Source: Rhizobium sp. Root483D2 (lineage in GTDB: Bacteria; Pseudomonadota; Alphaproteobacteria; Rhizobiales; Rhizobiaceae). From it: DNA of 64,000 nt. This document shows positions 35,270 to 43,240 of this stretch, one piece after another. The stretch covers positions 309,985-373,984 of the forward strand of contig NZ_LMFB01000001.1 of the NCBI RefSeq assembly GCF_001426685.1, given 5' to 3'. A program made the position numbers and the translations under genes. The notes beneath the pieces are model-generated. The model searched no databases, was not told the origin of the DNA, and saw only the letters and a program-made list of their open reading frames with translations. Position 1 is the stretch's first letter, and each line of letters opens with the position of its first letter.

Positions 35270-36354
35270 TCGATATGTTCCAGTCGCTGGCCCGCCGCGG
35301 CCTTTTCCTGCTCGATCCGGAGGCGGCGCACGGCCTGTCGATCAAGGGGCTGAAGACCGGCCTCGTGCCTGCCTGTGCTGCCCCCGCCGATCCACGTCTG
35401 GCGCAGACCGTCGCCGGTCTCTCCTTTGCCAATCCGGTCGGCCTTGCCGCAGGTTACGACAAGAATGCAGAGGTCCCGGAAGCGCTGTTGCGCCTCGGCT
35501 TCGGCTTTACCGAGATCGGCACTGTGACGCCAAAGCCGCAGGCCGGCAACGACAAGCCGCGCATCTTCCGGCTGGTGGAGGACGAGGCCGTGATCAATCG
35601 CCTCGGCTTCAACAATGAAGGCCATCAGGCAGCGCTCCAGCGCCTGAAATCCTGTGCCCGGTCCGCAATGATCGGCGTTAATATCGGTGCCAACAAGGAC
35701 AGCGCCGACCGCATTTCCGATTATGTCACCGGCATCCGCACCTTCTATGGTGTCGCCCGCTATTTCACCGCCAATATCTCTTCACCGAACACACCGGGCC
35801 TGCGTGACCTGCAGGCGCGCGAAAGCCTGTCGGCCCTGCTGTCTGCCGTTCTTGCGGCGCGCGATGAGGAAGCGAGGAAAGCTGGCATCCGCGTACCGGT
35901 CTTCCTGAAGATCGCGCCGGATCTGACCGAGGAAGGAATGGACGATATTGCTGCGGTCGCGCTCGACCATGCGCTTGACGGCCTGATCGTCTCCAACACG
36001 ACGCTGTCGCGCGAGGGGCTGCGCGACCAGCAGCAGGCCAGGGAGAGCGGCGGTCTTTCCGGCAAGCCGCTGTTTGAAAAATCCACGATCGTGCTGGCGA
36101 AGATGCGCAAGCGCGTCGGTGCCGATCTGCCGATCATCGGGGTCGGCGGTGTCTCGTCGGCCGAAACGGCTGCGGAAAAGATCCGCGCCGGCGCCAATCT
36201 CGTCCAGCTCTATTCCTGCATGGTCTATGAGGGGCCGGCGCTGGCTGGCAAGATCGTGCGTGGCCTATCTGCCCTCTGCGACCGCGAAAAGCTGGCCTCG
36301 ATCAGCGATATCTGCGGCAGCCGCACGGAGTATTGGGCTGACAGAAGCGCCTGA
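35266..36354 (+). CDS. pyrD: Dihydroorotate dehydrogenase (quinone), class 2
   Basis: Oxidises dihydroorotate to orotate in pyrimidine synthesis and passes electrons to quinone at the inner membrane. 362 residues. The N-terminal amphipathic helices (MIDMFQSLARRGLFLL) are the class 2 membrane contact. FMN/substrate blocks: NPVGLAAGYDKNAEV, GFTEIGTVTPKPQAGN, the Ser in ANISSPNTPGLRDLQ, and GVGGVSSAETAAEKI. Stop lies four bases from the stop of the convergent CAP-domain gene. Confidence 0.96.
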   Translation: MIDMFQSLARRGLFLLDPEAAHGLSIKGLKTGLVPACAAPADPRLAQTVAGLSFANPVGLAAGYDKNAEVPEALLRLGFGFTEIGTVTPKPQAGNDKPRIFRLVEDEAVINRLGFNNEGHQAALQRLKSCARSAMIGVNIGANKDSADRISDYVTGIRTFYGVARYFTANISSPNTPGLRDLQARESLSALLSAVLAARDEEARKAGIRVPVFLKIAPDLTEEGMDDIAAVALDHALDGLIVSNTTLSREGLRDQQQARESGGLSGKPLFEKSTIVLAKMRKRVGADLPIIGVGGVSSAETAAEKIRAGANLVQLYSCMVYEGPALAGKIVRGLSALCDREKLASISDICGSRTEYWADRSA

Positions 36355-36358
36355 GCGG

Positions 36359-36862
36359 TCAGCTTGTAGAGAGCACCATGGCCCAATAGGGCCGGTTTCC
36401 AGACGCCGGGTTGCGCATCACACCAACGCCGAGGCCGCTATAGTTCGGGCCCAGCATATTCTCCAGATGCTTGGGCGAGTTGAACCAGGCGGCGTAGGCC
36501 CTTTCGGCGCTGTCCTGGCCCATAGCGATGTTTTCCGCTGCCGGAAGCCCCACGCCGCCGTCCTTCATGCGCGACAGGAAACTGTCGCCCAGGCCGATCA
36601 GATGCGACATCTTTCCGGCCTTGGCCATGCGGGACGCCTGCGACAGGGCCGCTTGCGCCGCCGCCGGATCGCGCACCAGCGGCTTCAGACCCTTCTGTTT
36701 TCTCAACGCATTGATATAGCCGAGCGTCGCATCCGTCTGATCGCTGCCATCTCCGCTCGGGGTGAGCTTGGGCGTGCCGCAACTGGCGAGAAGGCCGAGC
36801 GATAAAACCGCGCCTGCGCGCAGGAAGGTGCGGCGGGAAGCAAGGACTGTCTGATCGTGCAT
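36359..36862 (-). CDS. CAP-domain (SCP-like) lipoprotein with twin-arginine-like signal
   Basis: 167 residues. The N-terminus SRRTFLRAGAVLSLG is a twin-arginine-type signal, followed by a lipobox LLASCG with Cys28 as the probable lipidation site. The mature domain has the CAP pattern NALRKQKGLKPLVRDP, ASRMAKAGKMSH and GENIA-like PAAENIAMGQ, then WFNSPKHLENMLGP. CAP proteins in bacteria are envelope proteins without a single known function. It follows the DUF6460 gene by one base and is probably cotranscribed. Confidence 0.85.
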   Translation of the reverse strand: MHDQTVLASRRTFLRAGAVLSLGLLASCGTPKLTPSGDGSDQTDATLGYINALRKQKGLKPLVRDPAAAQAALSQASRMAKAGKMSHLIGLGDSFLSRMKDGGVGLPAAENIAMGQDSAERAYAAWFNSPKHLENMLGPNYSGLGVGVMRNPASGNRPYWAMVLSTS

Positions 36863-36863
36863 G

Positions 36864-37130
36864 TTACCGCCGGTAGCTGAGAATGCGCAGGATGATGAAG
36901 ACCGGGATCACCACGGCGGCACCCAGGAGCAGATAGTCGCCGACGCGGCCAAGGGCTGCAAAGCCCGAATGCCAGAGATCGAGAACGAAATCGCGCACCG
37001 TGTAGAGGATGCCATAGGGCGTCCATCCAAAAACCGCCATGACGAAGCCGACGATGATCGAGACCACCAAAAGCTTGACGAGGACCCGAAGGGGCGAATC
37101 GCCCAGAAACCTGTTCACTCCATCGGCCAT
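36864..37130 (-). CDS. Small membrane protein (DUF6460-like)
   Basis: 88 residues with two hydrophobic segments: LVKLLVVSIIVGFVMAVFG and VGDYLLLGAAVVIPVFIILR. The opening NRFLGDSPLRVLVKLLVVS and the FGWTPYGI turn are a pattern I associate with a conserved alphaproteobacterial family of unknown function (DUF6460); the name is from memory. It sits one base upstream of the CAP-domain lipoprotein, pointing to a shared envelope role. Confidence 0.75.
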   Translation of the reverse strand: MADGVNRFLGDSPLRVLVKLLVVSIIVGFVMAVFGWTPYGILYTVRDFVLDLWHSGFAALGRVGDYLLLGAAVVIPVFIILRILSYRR

Positions 37131-37292
37131 GGCCCATGATTCTCCTGTTTTTCTTCACATAGGCCGCCATGGCCCTTGCTGCAAGCTATCGATACCGCCG
37201 TTAAATCGCCGCTTGCCATTTCCATACTTGCGCGCCACAAGCGCTTAAAGCCCAAGCCCGTCACACGCGGCGCGCAATCGAGACCCGGAATC

Positions 37293-38231
37293 ATGATGCT
37301 CAACCAGCTTTCCTCCGGCGATCTCATTGCCGACCGCCGCGCCGAATATGCGCATATGCTCGCCGATAGCGGCGATCATATGGACGCGGCCGACCTAATG
37401 ACCCAGGCGCTGGAGCTTGCGCCCGACTGGGCGGCCGGCTGGTTCCGCCTCGCCGACTATGAGGAGAAATCCGGCCGCAAAGAGGCAGCCATCAGCGCCC
37501 TCAAAAAAGTTCTGACGCTCAATCCGGAGGATATGTTCGGGGCCGGTTTGAAACTCGCTCTTCTCGGCGACTCCGAAGCTCCCGGCCAGCCGTCGAGCCT
37601 CTACGTGGCGCAGCTGTTCGACGACTATGCCGGCCGCTTCGACAAGGCGCTTGTCGAAAAGCTCGACTATCGCGTTCCGGAAAAGCTGGAGGCTCTGATC
37701 GCTGAACATGCGGGCAGCATGCGGTTTGCCGATGTGGCCGATCTCGGCTGCGGCACCGGCCTGTTTGGCGAGCGCATCCGCGCCAGGGCGGACCGTCTGG
37801 AAGGCTTCGACCTGTCCGCCAACATGCTGGCAAAGGCACAGGAAAAGAGCCTTTATGATCACCTTGCCCAAGCCGATCTTTCGCTGCCGCCGGAAACGTC
37901 CGGGCTATTTTCCGGCATGGCGGAGCACCGCGCCGATCTGGTCAGCGCCGCCGATGTGCTGATGTATCTGGGCCGCCTCGACAGCGTCTTCGTCATCGCT
38001 CTACAGCTGATGGGACGCGCAGGCCTGTTTGCTTTTTCCGTCGAGGATGCCGGTGTAGAAGGCGATTTCATTTTGCGTCCATCGCTCCGCTACGCCCATT
38101 CCGAAACCTATATCCAGGGCCTCTGCAAGCGCTTTGGACTCGAGATCGTCGCTGCCAGCAAAACACCCATTCGCAATGATGGCGGAAAACCTGTCCTTGG
38201 CATTCTGTTCCTTACGCGAAAACCAGCCTGA
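37293..38231 (+). CDS. TPR-containing class I methyltransferase
   Basis: 312 residues. The N-terminal third holds about two TPR units (YAHMLADSGDHMDAADLM, AGWFRLADYEEKSGRKEAA). The SAM domain follows: VADLGCGTGLFGERI, then EGFDLSANMLAKA and DLVSAADVLMYLG. Such TPR-methyltransferases are widespread in rhizobia with undefined substrates; the TPR part probably binds a protein partner. Two adjacent ATGs (37293, 37296) are possible starts. Monocistronic by position. Confidence 0.85.
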   Translation: MMLNQLSSGDLIADRRAEYAHMLADSGDHMDAADLMTQALELAPDWAAGWFRLADYEEKSGRKEAAISALKKVLTLNPEDMFGAGLKLALLGDSEAPGQPSSLYVAQLFDDYAGRFDKALVEKLDYRVPEKLEALIAEHAGSMRFADVADLGCGTGLFGERIRARADRLEGFDLSANMLAKAQEKSLYDHLAQADLSLPPETSGLFSGMAEHRADLVSAADVLMYLGRLDSVFVIALQLMGRAGLFAFSVEDAGVEGDFILRPSLRYAHSETYIQGLCKRFGLEIVAASKTPIRNDGGKPVLGILFLTRKPA

Positions 38232-38434
38232 ACGCAGTTTTCTTGCGAAGTTAAAATAGGTCAGTATTGCTTACATATTTCGCTTGATTGCGACGGGCAG
38301 AATCCCGATAATTGCTGCACTGCACCCAGCCGTGAATATCAGAACGGTTGCGAGCGAACCTGCATTTTCATTCCATCCCAACATCGCCGTCCGGGCTATC
38401 CGGGCGCGGCCTGGCCATCTTCGGAGAGTGTGAC

Positions 38435-39067
38435 ATGAGCATTATCAATGCCCTTGGCTTCTGGAATACCAGTGCTACGCGCCATACGCCGGTCGAGGAT
38501 GTGCAGGGTATTTTTTCGGGCAGCCTGGTCGCTGCCCTTGGCCTTTACGTGCTCGCCAGCGCCGGTCTCCTGACGGGCAGCACCGCTGGTGTCGCCTTCC
38601 TCTTGCATTATGCGCTTGGCATCAATTTCGGCCTCGCCTTCTTCGTGCTCAACCTGCCGTTTTTCTACCTGTCGTGGAAGCGCCTCGGCATGGCCTTCAC
38701 CGTGAAGACCTTCATTGCCATCGCCATTACCTCGGTCCTGACCAACCTGCAGGGTGATGTGTTCCAGATCGCCAATATCCACCCGGCCTGGGCGGCGCTG
38801 CTGGGCGGCGTTCTCCTGGGTTTTGGTGTCCTGGCGCTCTATCGCCACCGCGCCAGCCTTGGCGGCGTCGGCATCCTCGGCATTTATATGCAGGAGCGGT
38901 TCGGCATCCGCGCCGGTCTTGTGCAGCTTGCCATCGATCTCTGCGTGCTGGCCGCCGCCTTCTTCGTCACCACGCCGCCGGTCGTGTTCTATTCGGTACT
39001 GGGCGCAGTCGTGCTCAATCTGTTCCTGACCATCAACCACCGCTCCGACCGCTATATCGCTTTGTAA
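38435..39067 (+). CDS. YitT family membrane protein, copy 1
   Basis: 210 residues, five to six helices (ALGLYVLASAGLLTGSTAG, LGINFGLAFFVLNLPFFYL). YitT/DUF161 proteins are integral membrane proteins of unknown transport function. It is a paralogue of the gene at 40407-41057: both share SAGLLTGxTxGxAFLxHY, KRLGMAFTVKTFIA-like loops and RHRASLGGVGIL. The ATG at 38435 follows GGAGAG. The start lies after a 203-base region with no obvious motif. Confidence 0.88.
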   Translation: MSIINALGFWNTSATRHTPVEDVQGIFSGSLVAALGLYVLASAGLLTGSTAGVAFLLHYALGINFGLAFFVLNLPFFYLSWKRLGMAFTVKTFIAIAITSVLTNLQGDVFQIANIHPAWAALLGGVLLGFGVLALYRHRASLGGVGILGIYMQERFGIRAGLVQLAIDLCVLAAAFFVTTPPVVFYSVLGAVVLNLFLTINHRSDRYIAL

Positions 39068-39213
39068 AACGCGCGTCCTCCAGGCGGAGGAGACGCCGCG
39101 TGCAAAGCGAGGTGACGAGGGGGCCGATGCGCATTCGTCAAACAATGCGCCGCGCCAATGCCAGGGCAGCACCGGCCGCCTCCTCGTCCAACCTTTCATT
39201 CCTAATGAAGTGA

Positions 39214-39237
39214 GAGCGGGACAAGCTCTTCCCGCTC
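39214..39237 (-). terminator. Hairpin downstream of the AhpD-like gene
   Basis: Perfect eight-base stem GAGCGGGA/TCCCGCTC with an eight-base loop, about 50 bases after the stop of the leftward AhpD-like gene. Only a mixed pyrimidine tail follows on the minus strand (TCACTTCATT), so termination strength is doubtful. Confidence 0.35.
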
Positions 39238-39287
39238 CCCGGCGCTGCACCTGTTGCGGATGCGCAGCCCCGTAGCCGTTTTGCCGG

Positions 39288-39749
39288 TCAGGCGGCCTTT
39301 GCCACCTTATCGACCGGATGCTGCGAGCGGAAGCTGACGGCCAGCCGGTTCCAGACGTTGATGGCGCCAATGGCAACCGTGATGTCGGTGATTTCCGCTT
39401 CGGAAAAATGCTCCTTCAGCGCATTGAAGACGTCGTCCGGCGCGCCGGTCTGGGCAATGTTGGTGACGGCATCGACCCAGCCAAGCAGAGCCCGCTCGCG
39501 GACGTCATAAACCGGCGATTCACGCCAGACGCACAACAGGTTGATCCACTGCTCGCTCAGGCCGTCATGACGGGATTCCTTGACGTGCATATCGACACAG
39601 TAGGCGCAGCCATTGATCTGCGACGCGCGTAGCTTGATCAGGTGGATGAAACGGCGCTCAAGGCCGCTCTCCTGGACATACTGCTCCAGAGCAGCGACGG
39701 CCTTGTAGGCAGCAGGCGAAACTTTGGCGAAGTTGAAACGCGTTTGCAT
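39288..39749 (-). CDS. Carboxymuconolactone decarboxylase/AhpD-like peroxidase
   Basis: 153-residue all-helical protein of the AhpD/CMD superfamily. The redox motif is CAYCVDMH, with the two cysteines and the His used for peroxidase chemistry. SQINGCAYCV and ALLGWVDAVT are typical of the alkylhydroperoxidase-like subgroup. AGGAG precedes the ATG. It follows an Rrf2-family regulator gene by 23 bases, a common pairing in which the regulator senses redox or nitrosative stress. Confidence 0.88.
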   Translation of the reverse strand: MQTRFNFAKVSPAAYKAVAALEQYVQESGLERRFIHLIKLRASQINGCAYCVDMHVKESRHDGLSEQWINLLCVWRESPVYDVRERALLGWVDAVTNIAQTGAPDDVFNALKEHFSEAEITDITVAIGAINVWNRLAVSFRSQHPVDKVAKAA

Positions 39750-39772
39750 GGGTCTTCTCCTGTGTTGATGGC

Positions 39773-40273
39773 TCAGCGAGCCGTTTTGCGCTCATGAAGT
39801 TCAAGGAAGGCGCAGCCTCTTGCTGCGATCGATCCGTCGTCGATTTCGGCCAATTGCACGCCGAGATCGGCAATTGTGGTCTTGGCCAGTTCCGCCCGGT
39901 AGACGCGCTCGGCCCTGAGCATAGTGGCCGAGATATTGCAGGGCTTGGAAAACAGGTGGTTGCCGACGGGGTTCGGCCCGCGCTGGCGGATTTCATTGCA
40001 GCGGAAGGCCGGGGCCGGGCCTTCGACGGCAAGCACGATATCGAGCAGCGTGATCTTCTGCGCCGGACGCGCCAGCCGGTATCCGCCCTTTGGGCCCGGC
40101 ACCGTATCGAGAATACCGGCTCCCGACAGAGATTGCAGATGCTTGAGCAGATAACTGGTGGAGACGCCATGAAACTCGGCGATTGCGGCGGCCGACAGGA
40201 CCCCGCCTTCGGACAGGCCGGACAGCATCGCCACGCTGTGGATTGCTTGCTCGACCCCGTCACCCAGCTTCAT
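39773..40273 (-). CDS. Rrf2 family transcriptional regulator
   Basis: 166 residues. The N-terminal winged helix-turn-helix is clear (LSAAAIAEFHGVSTSYLLKHLQSL) with wing GPKGGYRLARPAQKITLLDIV. Three cysteines lie in the C-terminal half (FRCNEIR, SKPCNIS, RGCAF); the first two sit roughly where Rrf2 proteins bind an iron-sulfur cluster, but spacing differs from IscR. It probably controls itself and the AhpD-like gene through the palindrome at 40293-40317, twenty bases upstream of its ATG. Confidence 0.88.
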   Translation of the reverse strand: MKLGDGVEQAIHSVAMLSGLSEGGVLSAAAIAEFHGVSTSYLLKHLQSLSGAGILDTVPGPKGGYRLARPAQKITLLDIVLAVEGPAPAFRCNEIRQRGPNPVGNHLFSKPCNISATMLRAERVYRAELAKTTIADLGVQLAEIDDGSIAARGCAFLELHERKTAR

Positions 40274-40292
40274 CGCCTTGCCTCCGCCTTCT

Positions 40293-40317
40293 ATCGTGGA
40301 TAATTTATATCCATGAT
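40293..40317. promoter_or_regulatory. ATCGTGGATA-N5-TATCCATGAT palindrome, probable Rrf2 operator
   Basis: Ten-base arms with nine matches around a five-base AT centre, directly upstream of the Rrf2 start at 40273. Rrf2 dimers bind sites of this size. The position between the divergent Rrf2 and YitT genes would allow control of both. Confidence 0.6.
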
Positions 40318-40406
40318 TATTCCGGCCGTCAAGCGGGGAAATCCGTCACAGCGCTTGCGTTCGCAAAACCTGAGGATAGAAGAGCAGGAAACTGGCGACG
40401 GGGACT

Positions 40407-41057
40407 ATGACGATGATGGCAACACCTGCAAAATCGGCCTTTGCGGCCCTGATGAATTCGAGCGCCGAGCGGCATTCGATCGCCGACGACGCGCAGGGCG
40501 TGATCTCCGGCAGCATGCTGTGCGTGCTCGGCATCACGCTGTTTTCCAGCGCCGGACTGTTAACGGGCGGCACGCCGGGCATTGCCTTTCTCGTCCATTA
40601 CGCGACGGGCTTCAGCTTTGGCGCCTGCTTCTTTGCGGTAAACCTGCCCTTCTATTACCTCGCCTTCCGCCGCATGGGGCTTGCCTTCACGGTCAAGACA
40701 TTCATCGCTGTCGCAATGACCTCGGCCATGTCCGAAGTGCTGCCGCGTGCGCTGGGGATCACCCAGATCGATCCGCTGATCGGCGCCCTGTTCGGCGGGC
40801 TTGTGGTCGGTGCCGGCCTTCTCGCCCTTTTCCGCCACCGCGCCAGCCTGGGCGGCGTCGGCATTCTGGCGCTCTATCTGCAGGATCGTTTCGGCTGGCG
40901 GGCAGGCTTCATCCAGCTCGGCTTCGACGGGGCGATCGTTGCCTGCTCGTTCTTCCTCGCCAGCCCCTTCATCATCGCCTGTTCGATCGCGGGCGCCGTC
41001 GTCATGAACGTCACCCTGGCGATGAACCACCGCAAGGACCGCTATATCGCGATGTGA
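40407..41057 (+). CDS. YitT family membrane protein, copy 2
   Basis: 216 residues, same family as the gene at 38435-39067. Matching blocks include FSSAGLLTGGTPGIAFLVHY, FRRMGLAFTVKTFIAVAMTS and FRHRASLGGVGILALYLQ, each given here as recognised in part. It is divergent from the Rrf2 gene and might be under its control through the shared palindrome. ATG at 40407 is followed by further Met codons at positions 3 and 4, so the start could shift by up to nine bases. Transport substrate unknown. Confidence 0.88.
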   Translation: MTMMATPAKSAFAALMNSSAERHSIADDAQGVISGSMLCVLGITLFSSAGLLTGGTPGIAFLVHYATGFSFGACFFAVNLPFYYLAFRRMGLAFTVKTFIAVAMTSAMSEVLPRALGITQIDPLIGALFGGLVVGAGLLALFRHRASLGGVGILALYLQDRFGWRAGFIQLGFDGAIVACSFFLASPFIIACSIAGAVVMNVTLAMNHRKDRYIAM

Positions 41058-41124
41058 GGACGCCAAGGCGTCGTGCTCCGCCAGGGGGCGTCGAGCCACC
41101 CGGGAGGACCGTCCAAAACGTATC

Positions 41125-41559
41125 CTATCCGTTCATGCTGTCCGGGCCGGGATCGCCACCGGCGGCGGCAATCGACATGCGGCGCAGATAATGGGCCCAG
41201 CCCTTTGCGTGATTGGCACGTTCCTTCTCGTCGGGCAGGCCGCTATGGGTGAGCCGCACCAGCGTGCCGCCGTCCTTCTCGATCAGGTCGATTTCGATCA
41301 GGCCGGATTCCGGCGGCACCGTGTCATGGCCGTCCCAGCCGAAACTATAGGCCAGGCGGTGCACCGGGATGACCTCGGTAAACTGGCCTCTTGCAGTCTG
41401 CCGGTCGTTCATGCTGAGCAGATAGATGCCGCCGGGATGCGGCTCGATCGTCGCCGAGGTGCCCATCCAGCGCAAGATCTTGTCGGGATCTGTCAGAAAC
41501 GCAAAAACCGTTGCCTGCGGCGCGGCGATCTGGATTTCACTGTGAAGCGTTTCCGTCAT
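41125..41559 (-). CDS. SRPBCC/AHSA1-like START-domain protein
   Basis: 144 residues with the helix-grip fold pattern: SEIQIAAPQATVFAFLTDP, ILRWMG, GGIYLLSMND, then a C-terminal helix HAKGWAHYLRRMSIAAAGG. Proteins of this group (Aha1-like, PF08327) bind hydrophobic ligands or help stress proteins; function here is unknown. GGAAGG precedes the ATG at 41559. Isolated between the YitT and cyclase genes. Confidence 0.85.
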   Translation of the reverse strand: MTETLHSEIQIAAPQATVFAFLTDPDKILRWMGTSATIEPHPGGIYLLSMNDRQTARGQFTEVIPVHRLAYSFGWDGHDTVPPESGLIEIDLIEKDGGTLVRLTHSGLPDEKERANHAKGWAHYLRRMSIAAAGGDPGPDSMNG

Positions 41560-41657
41560 CGGGATGTCCTTCCAGTCTCACATTCAGGCCGCAATCTAAG
41601 CCGAACTGCCTGTTGCGCAAGATGCAAAATCTCGTGACAGCAGGCAGGCGCCACGGC

Positions 41658-42800
41658 ATGATGGCCACTATGCAACTGCCGTCTGCTCTCTCTTTCCTCG
41701 TCGATACCGCGATCGACATGCCTGATGGCGATGCGTTCCTGACGGCGCTGGCCGCACGGCTTGTTGCCGATGGCTTGCCGCTGACGGGAGGCGCGCTGAC
41801 GCAGGCAGCACCGCATCCCGTCATCGAGCGGCGCATCTGGCTCTGGCGGGCGGATACCGGACGGGTGATCGAGGCGCTGGGACTGACGGGGGCCTTTGGT
41901 CCCGCCGTGGTCCAACCCGCTGATATCGGCCGGAGCGATATCGCGAAGACTGCCATCGCCAGTATTGACATCGCCCGTGCTGACATCGCACAGACTTGGC
42001 TGGCAGGCCTCGGCACCCCCAGCATCCAGGAGGAGGCCGCCGGTGGCGCGACGCTCGCCTGGTCGGCAGACCGGCCATTCACCCCGGATGAGGCAGACCT
42101 TTTACGCGAAGTCGCACGCTTTGCGGCAGCGCCGCTTGCCGTGCTTGCCGCCCGCTCGACGCTCTCGGCGCTTTTGACGACCTATCTCGGCCGCCGCAGC
42201 GCCGCGCAGGTTCTGGCCGGACGTTTGCGGCGCGACCCGGGAGAGACGATCCGGGCTGCCCTTCTGTTTGCCGATCTGCGTGGCTTTACCGAATTATCGG
42301 AGACCACGGACGCAAAAGAGGTGATCGTAGCGCTCGACGCCTGGTTCGATCGCGTCGCGGGCGCCGTCCATGCCTTTGGCGGCGAGGTGCTGAAATTCAT
42401 CGGCGATGGGGTTCTGGCCATTTTTCCGGTCGGAGAGCGTGGCGCGACAGCCGCCTGCGACGCCGCTTTGCGCGCGGTGTCCGCCGCACGCGCCGGAATG
42501 GATCACCTCGATAAAGTCCGCTCTGCGCAAGGGCAAAAACCCCTCACGTTCGGCGTGGCTCTTCATCTCGGCGATATGCTGTGGGGGAATATCGGGACGG
42601 CCGACCGGCTGGATTTCACCGCCATCGGCCCCGCCGTCAATCTCGTCAGCCGGCTGGAGGGCCTCTGCCGCCCGCTCGGATGCACGGTGCTCGTCTCCGG
42701 CGCCTTTGCGGCGGAAACGACGCAGCCGCTCAATCCTCTCGGCGATCATAGCCTGCGCGGCATCGCCGCACCCTGCGCGGTGTTTACGCCGCAGCGGTAA
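41658..42800 (+). CDS. Class III adenylate/guanylate cyclase
   Basis: 380 residues. The C-terminal catalytic domain has the metal Asp in ALLFADLRGFTELSE and a second in FIGDGVLAIFPVG, with TAIGPAVNLVSRLEGL near the end, all class III features. The N-terminal 200 residues have no domain I can name. They contain five consecutive five-residue units DIGRS-DIAKT-AIASI-DIARA-DIAQT (41922-41996). The product is probably cAMP, given how common such enzymes are in rhizobia. Start is uncertain: ATG at 41658, 41661 or 41670. Confidence 0.85.
   Translation: MMATMQLPSALSFLVDTAIDMPDGDAFLTALAARLVADGLPLTGGALTQAAPHPVIERRIWLWRADTGRVIEALGLTGAFGPAVVQPADIGRSDIAKTAIASIDIARADIAQTWLAGLGTPSIQEEAAGGATLAWSADRPFTPDEADLLREVARFAAAPLAVLAARSTLSALLTTYLGRRSAAQVLAGRLRRDPGETIRAALLFADLRGFTELSETTDAKEVIVALDAWFDRVAGAVHAFGGEVLKFIGDGVLAIFPVGERGATAACDAALRAVSAARAGMDHLDKVRSAQGQKPLTFGVALHLGDMLWGNIGTADRLDFTAIGPAVNLVSRLEGLCRPLGCTVLVSGAFAAETTQPLNPLGDHSLRGIAAPCAVFTPQR
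41922..41996 (+). repeat. Five 15-base units encoding pentapeptide-like DIAxx repeats
   Basis: In-frame units give DIGRS, DIAKT, AIASI, DIARA, DIAQT within the cyclase. The pattern resembles pentapeptide repeats, though only five units are present, fewer than a stable coil usually needs. DNA copies differ, so the repeat is not recent. Confidence 0.6.
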
Positions 42801-42837
42801 CTAATGACACTTAACCGTGTGGCCGGAGGGCGCGCTG

Positions 42838-43038
42838 CTACAGTCCGTCGTGTTTTTTCAACTGATCGATCGCGCTCAGCGCATCATAAGGAGACCAGCC
42901 CGCATCGACGGCGGCTTCCACCAGCTTGGTTTCCACTTCCTGCTCCAGCCGCTGATAGAGCGGCTCCAGCGCCTCCTGAACCGTCAGGATATGCTGATCG
43001 GGCGGAATGATGGTTTTACCAGATGCGGAGGATGGCAT
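42838..43038 (-). CDS. Conserved small hypothetical protein
   Basis: 66 residues, predicted mostly helical: ILTVQEALEPLYQRLEQEVETKLVEAA then AGWSPYDALSAIDQLKKHDGL, given here as observed blocks of the whole. It is charged and soluble. A strong AAGGAG eight bases before the ATG at 43038 and good codon structure support it. No function assigned. It ends close to the cyclase stop and is convergent with it. Confidence 0.7.
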   Translation of the reverse strand: MPSSASGKTIIPPDQHILTVQEALEPLYQRLEQEVETKLVEAAVDAGWSPYDALSAIDQLKKHDGL

Positions 43039-43240
43039 GCCCCTCTCCTTCTTGATTTGGCTTGAATTTGGCCTCTTTGATTCCGGCAGAATTGTTCCAA
43101 CGCCGGGACTGCGGAAATGTTCCGGCGCAAGCCGCCATATTTTTGACGGTCACCGAAATCCTTGCCGGTGGCGCAATGCATTGCCCGCTATTTCAAAGGG
43201 CTCTCTTCAAATCCGCATCATTTGATCTACATTTGTTCGC

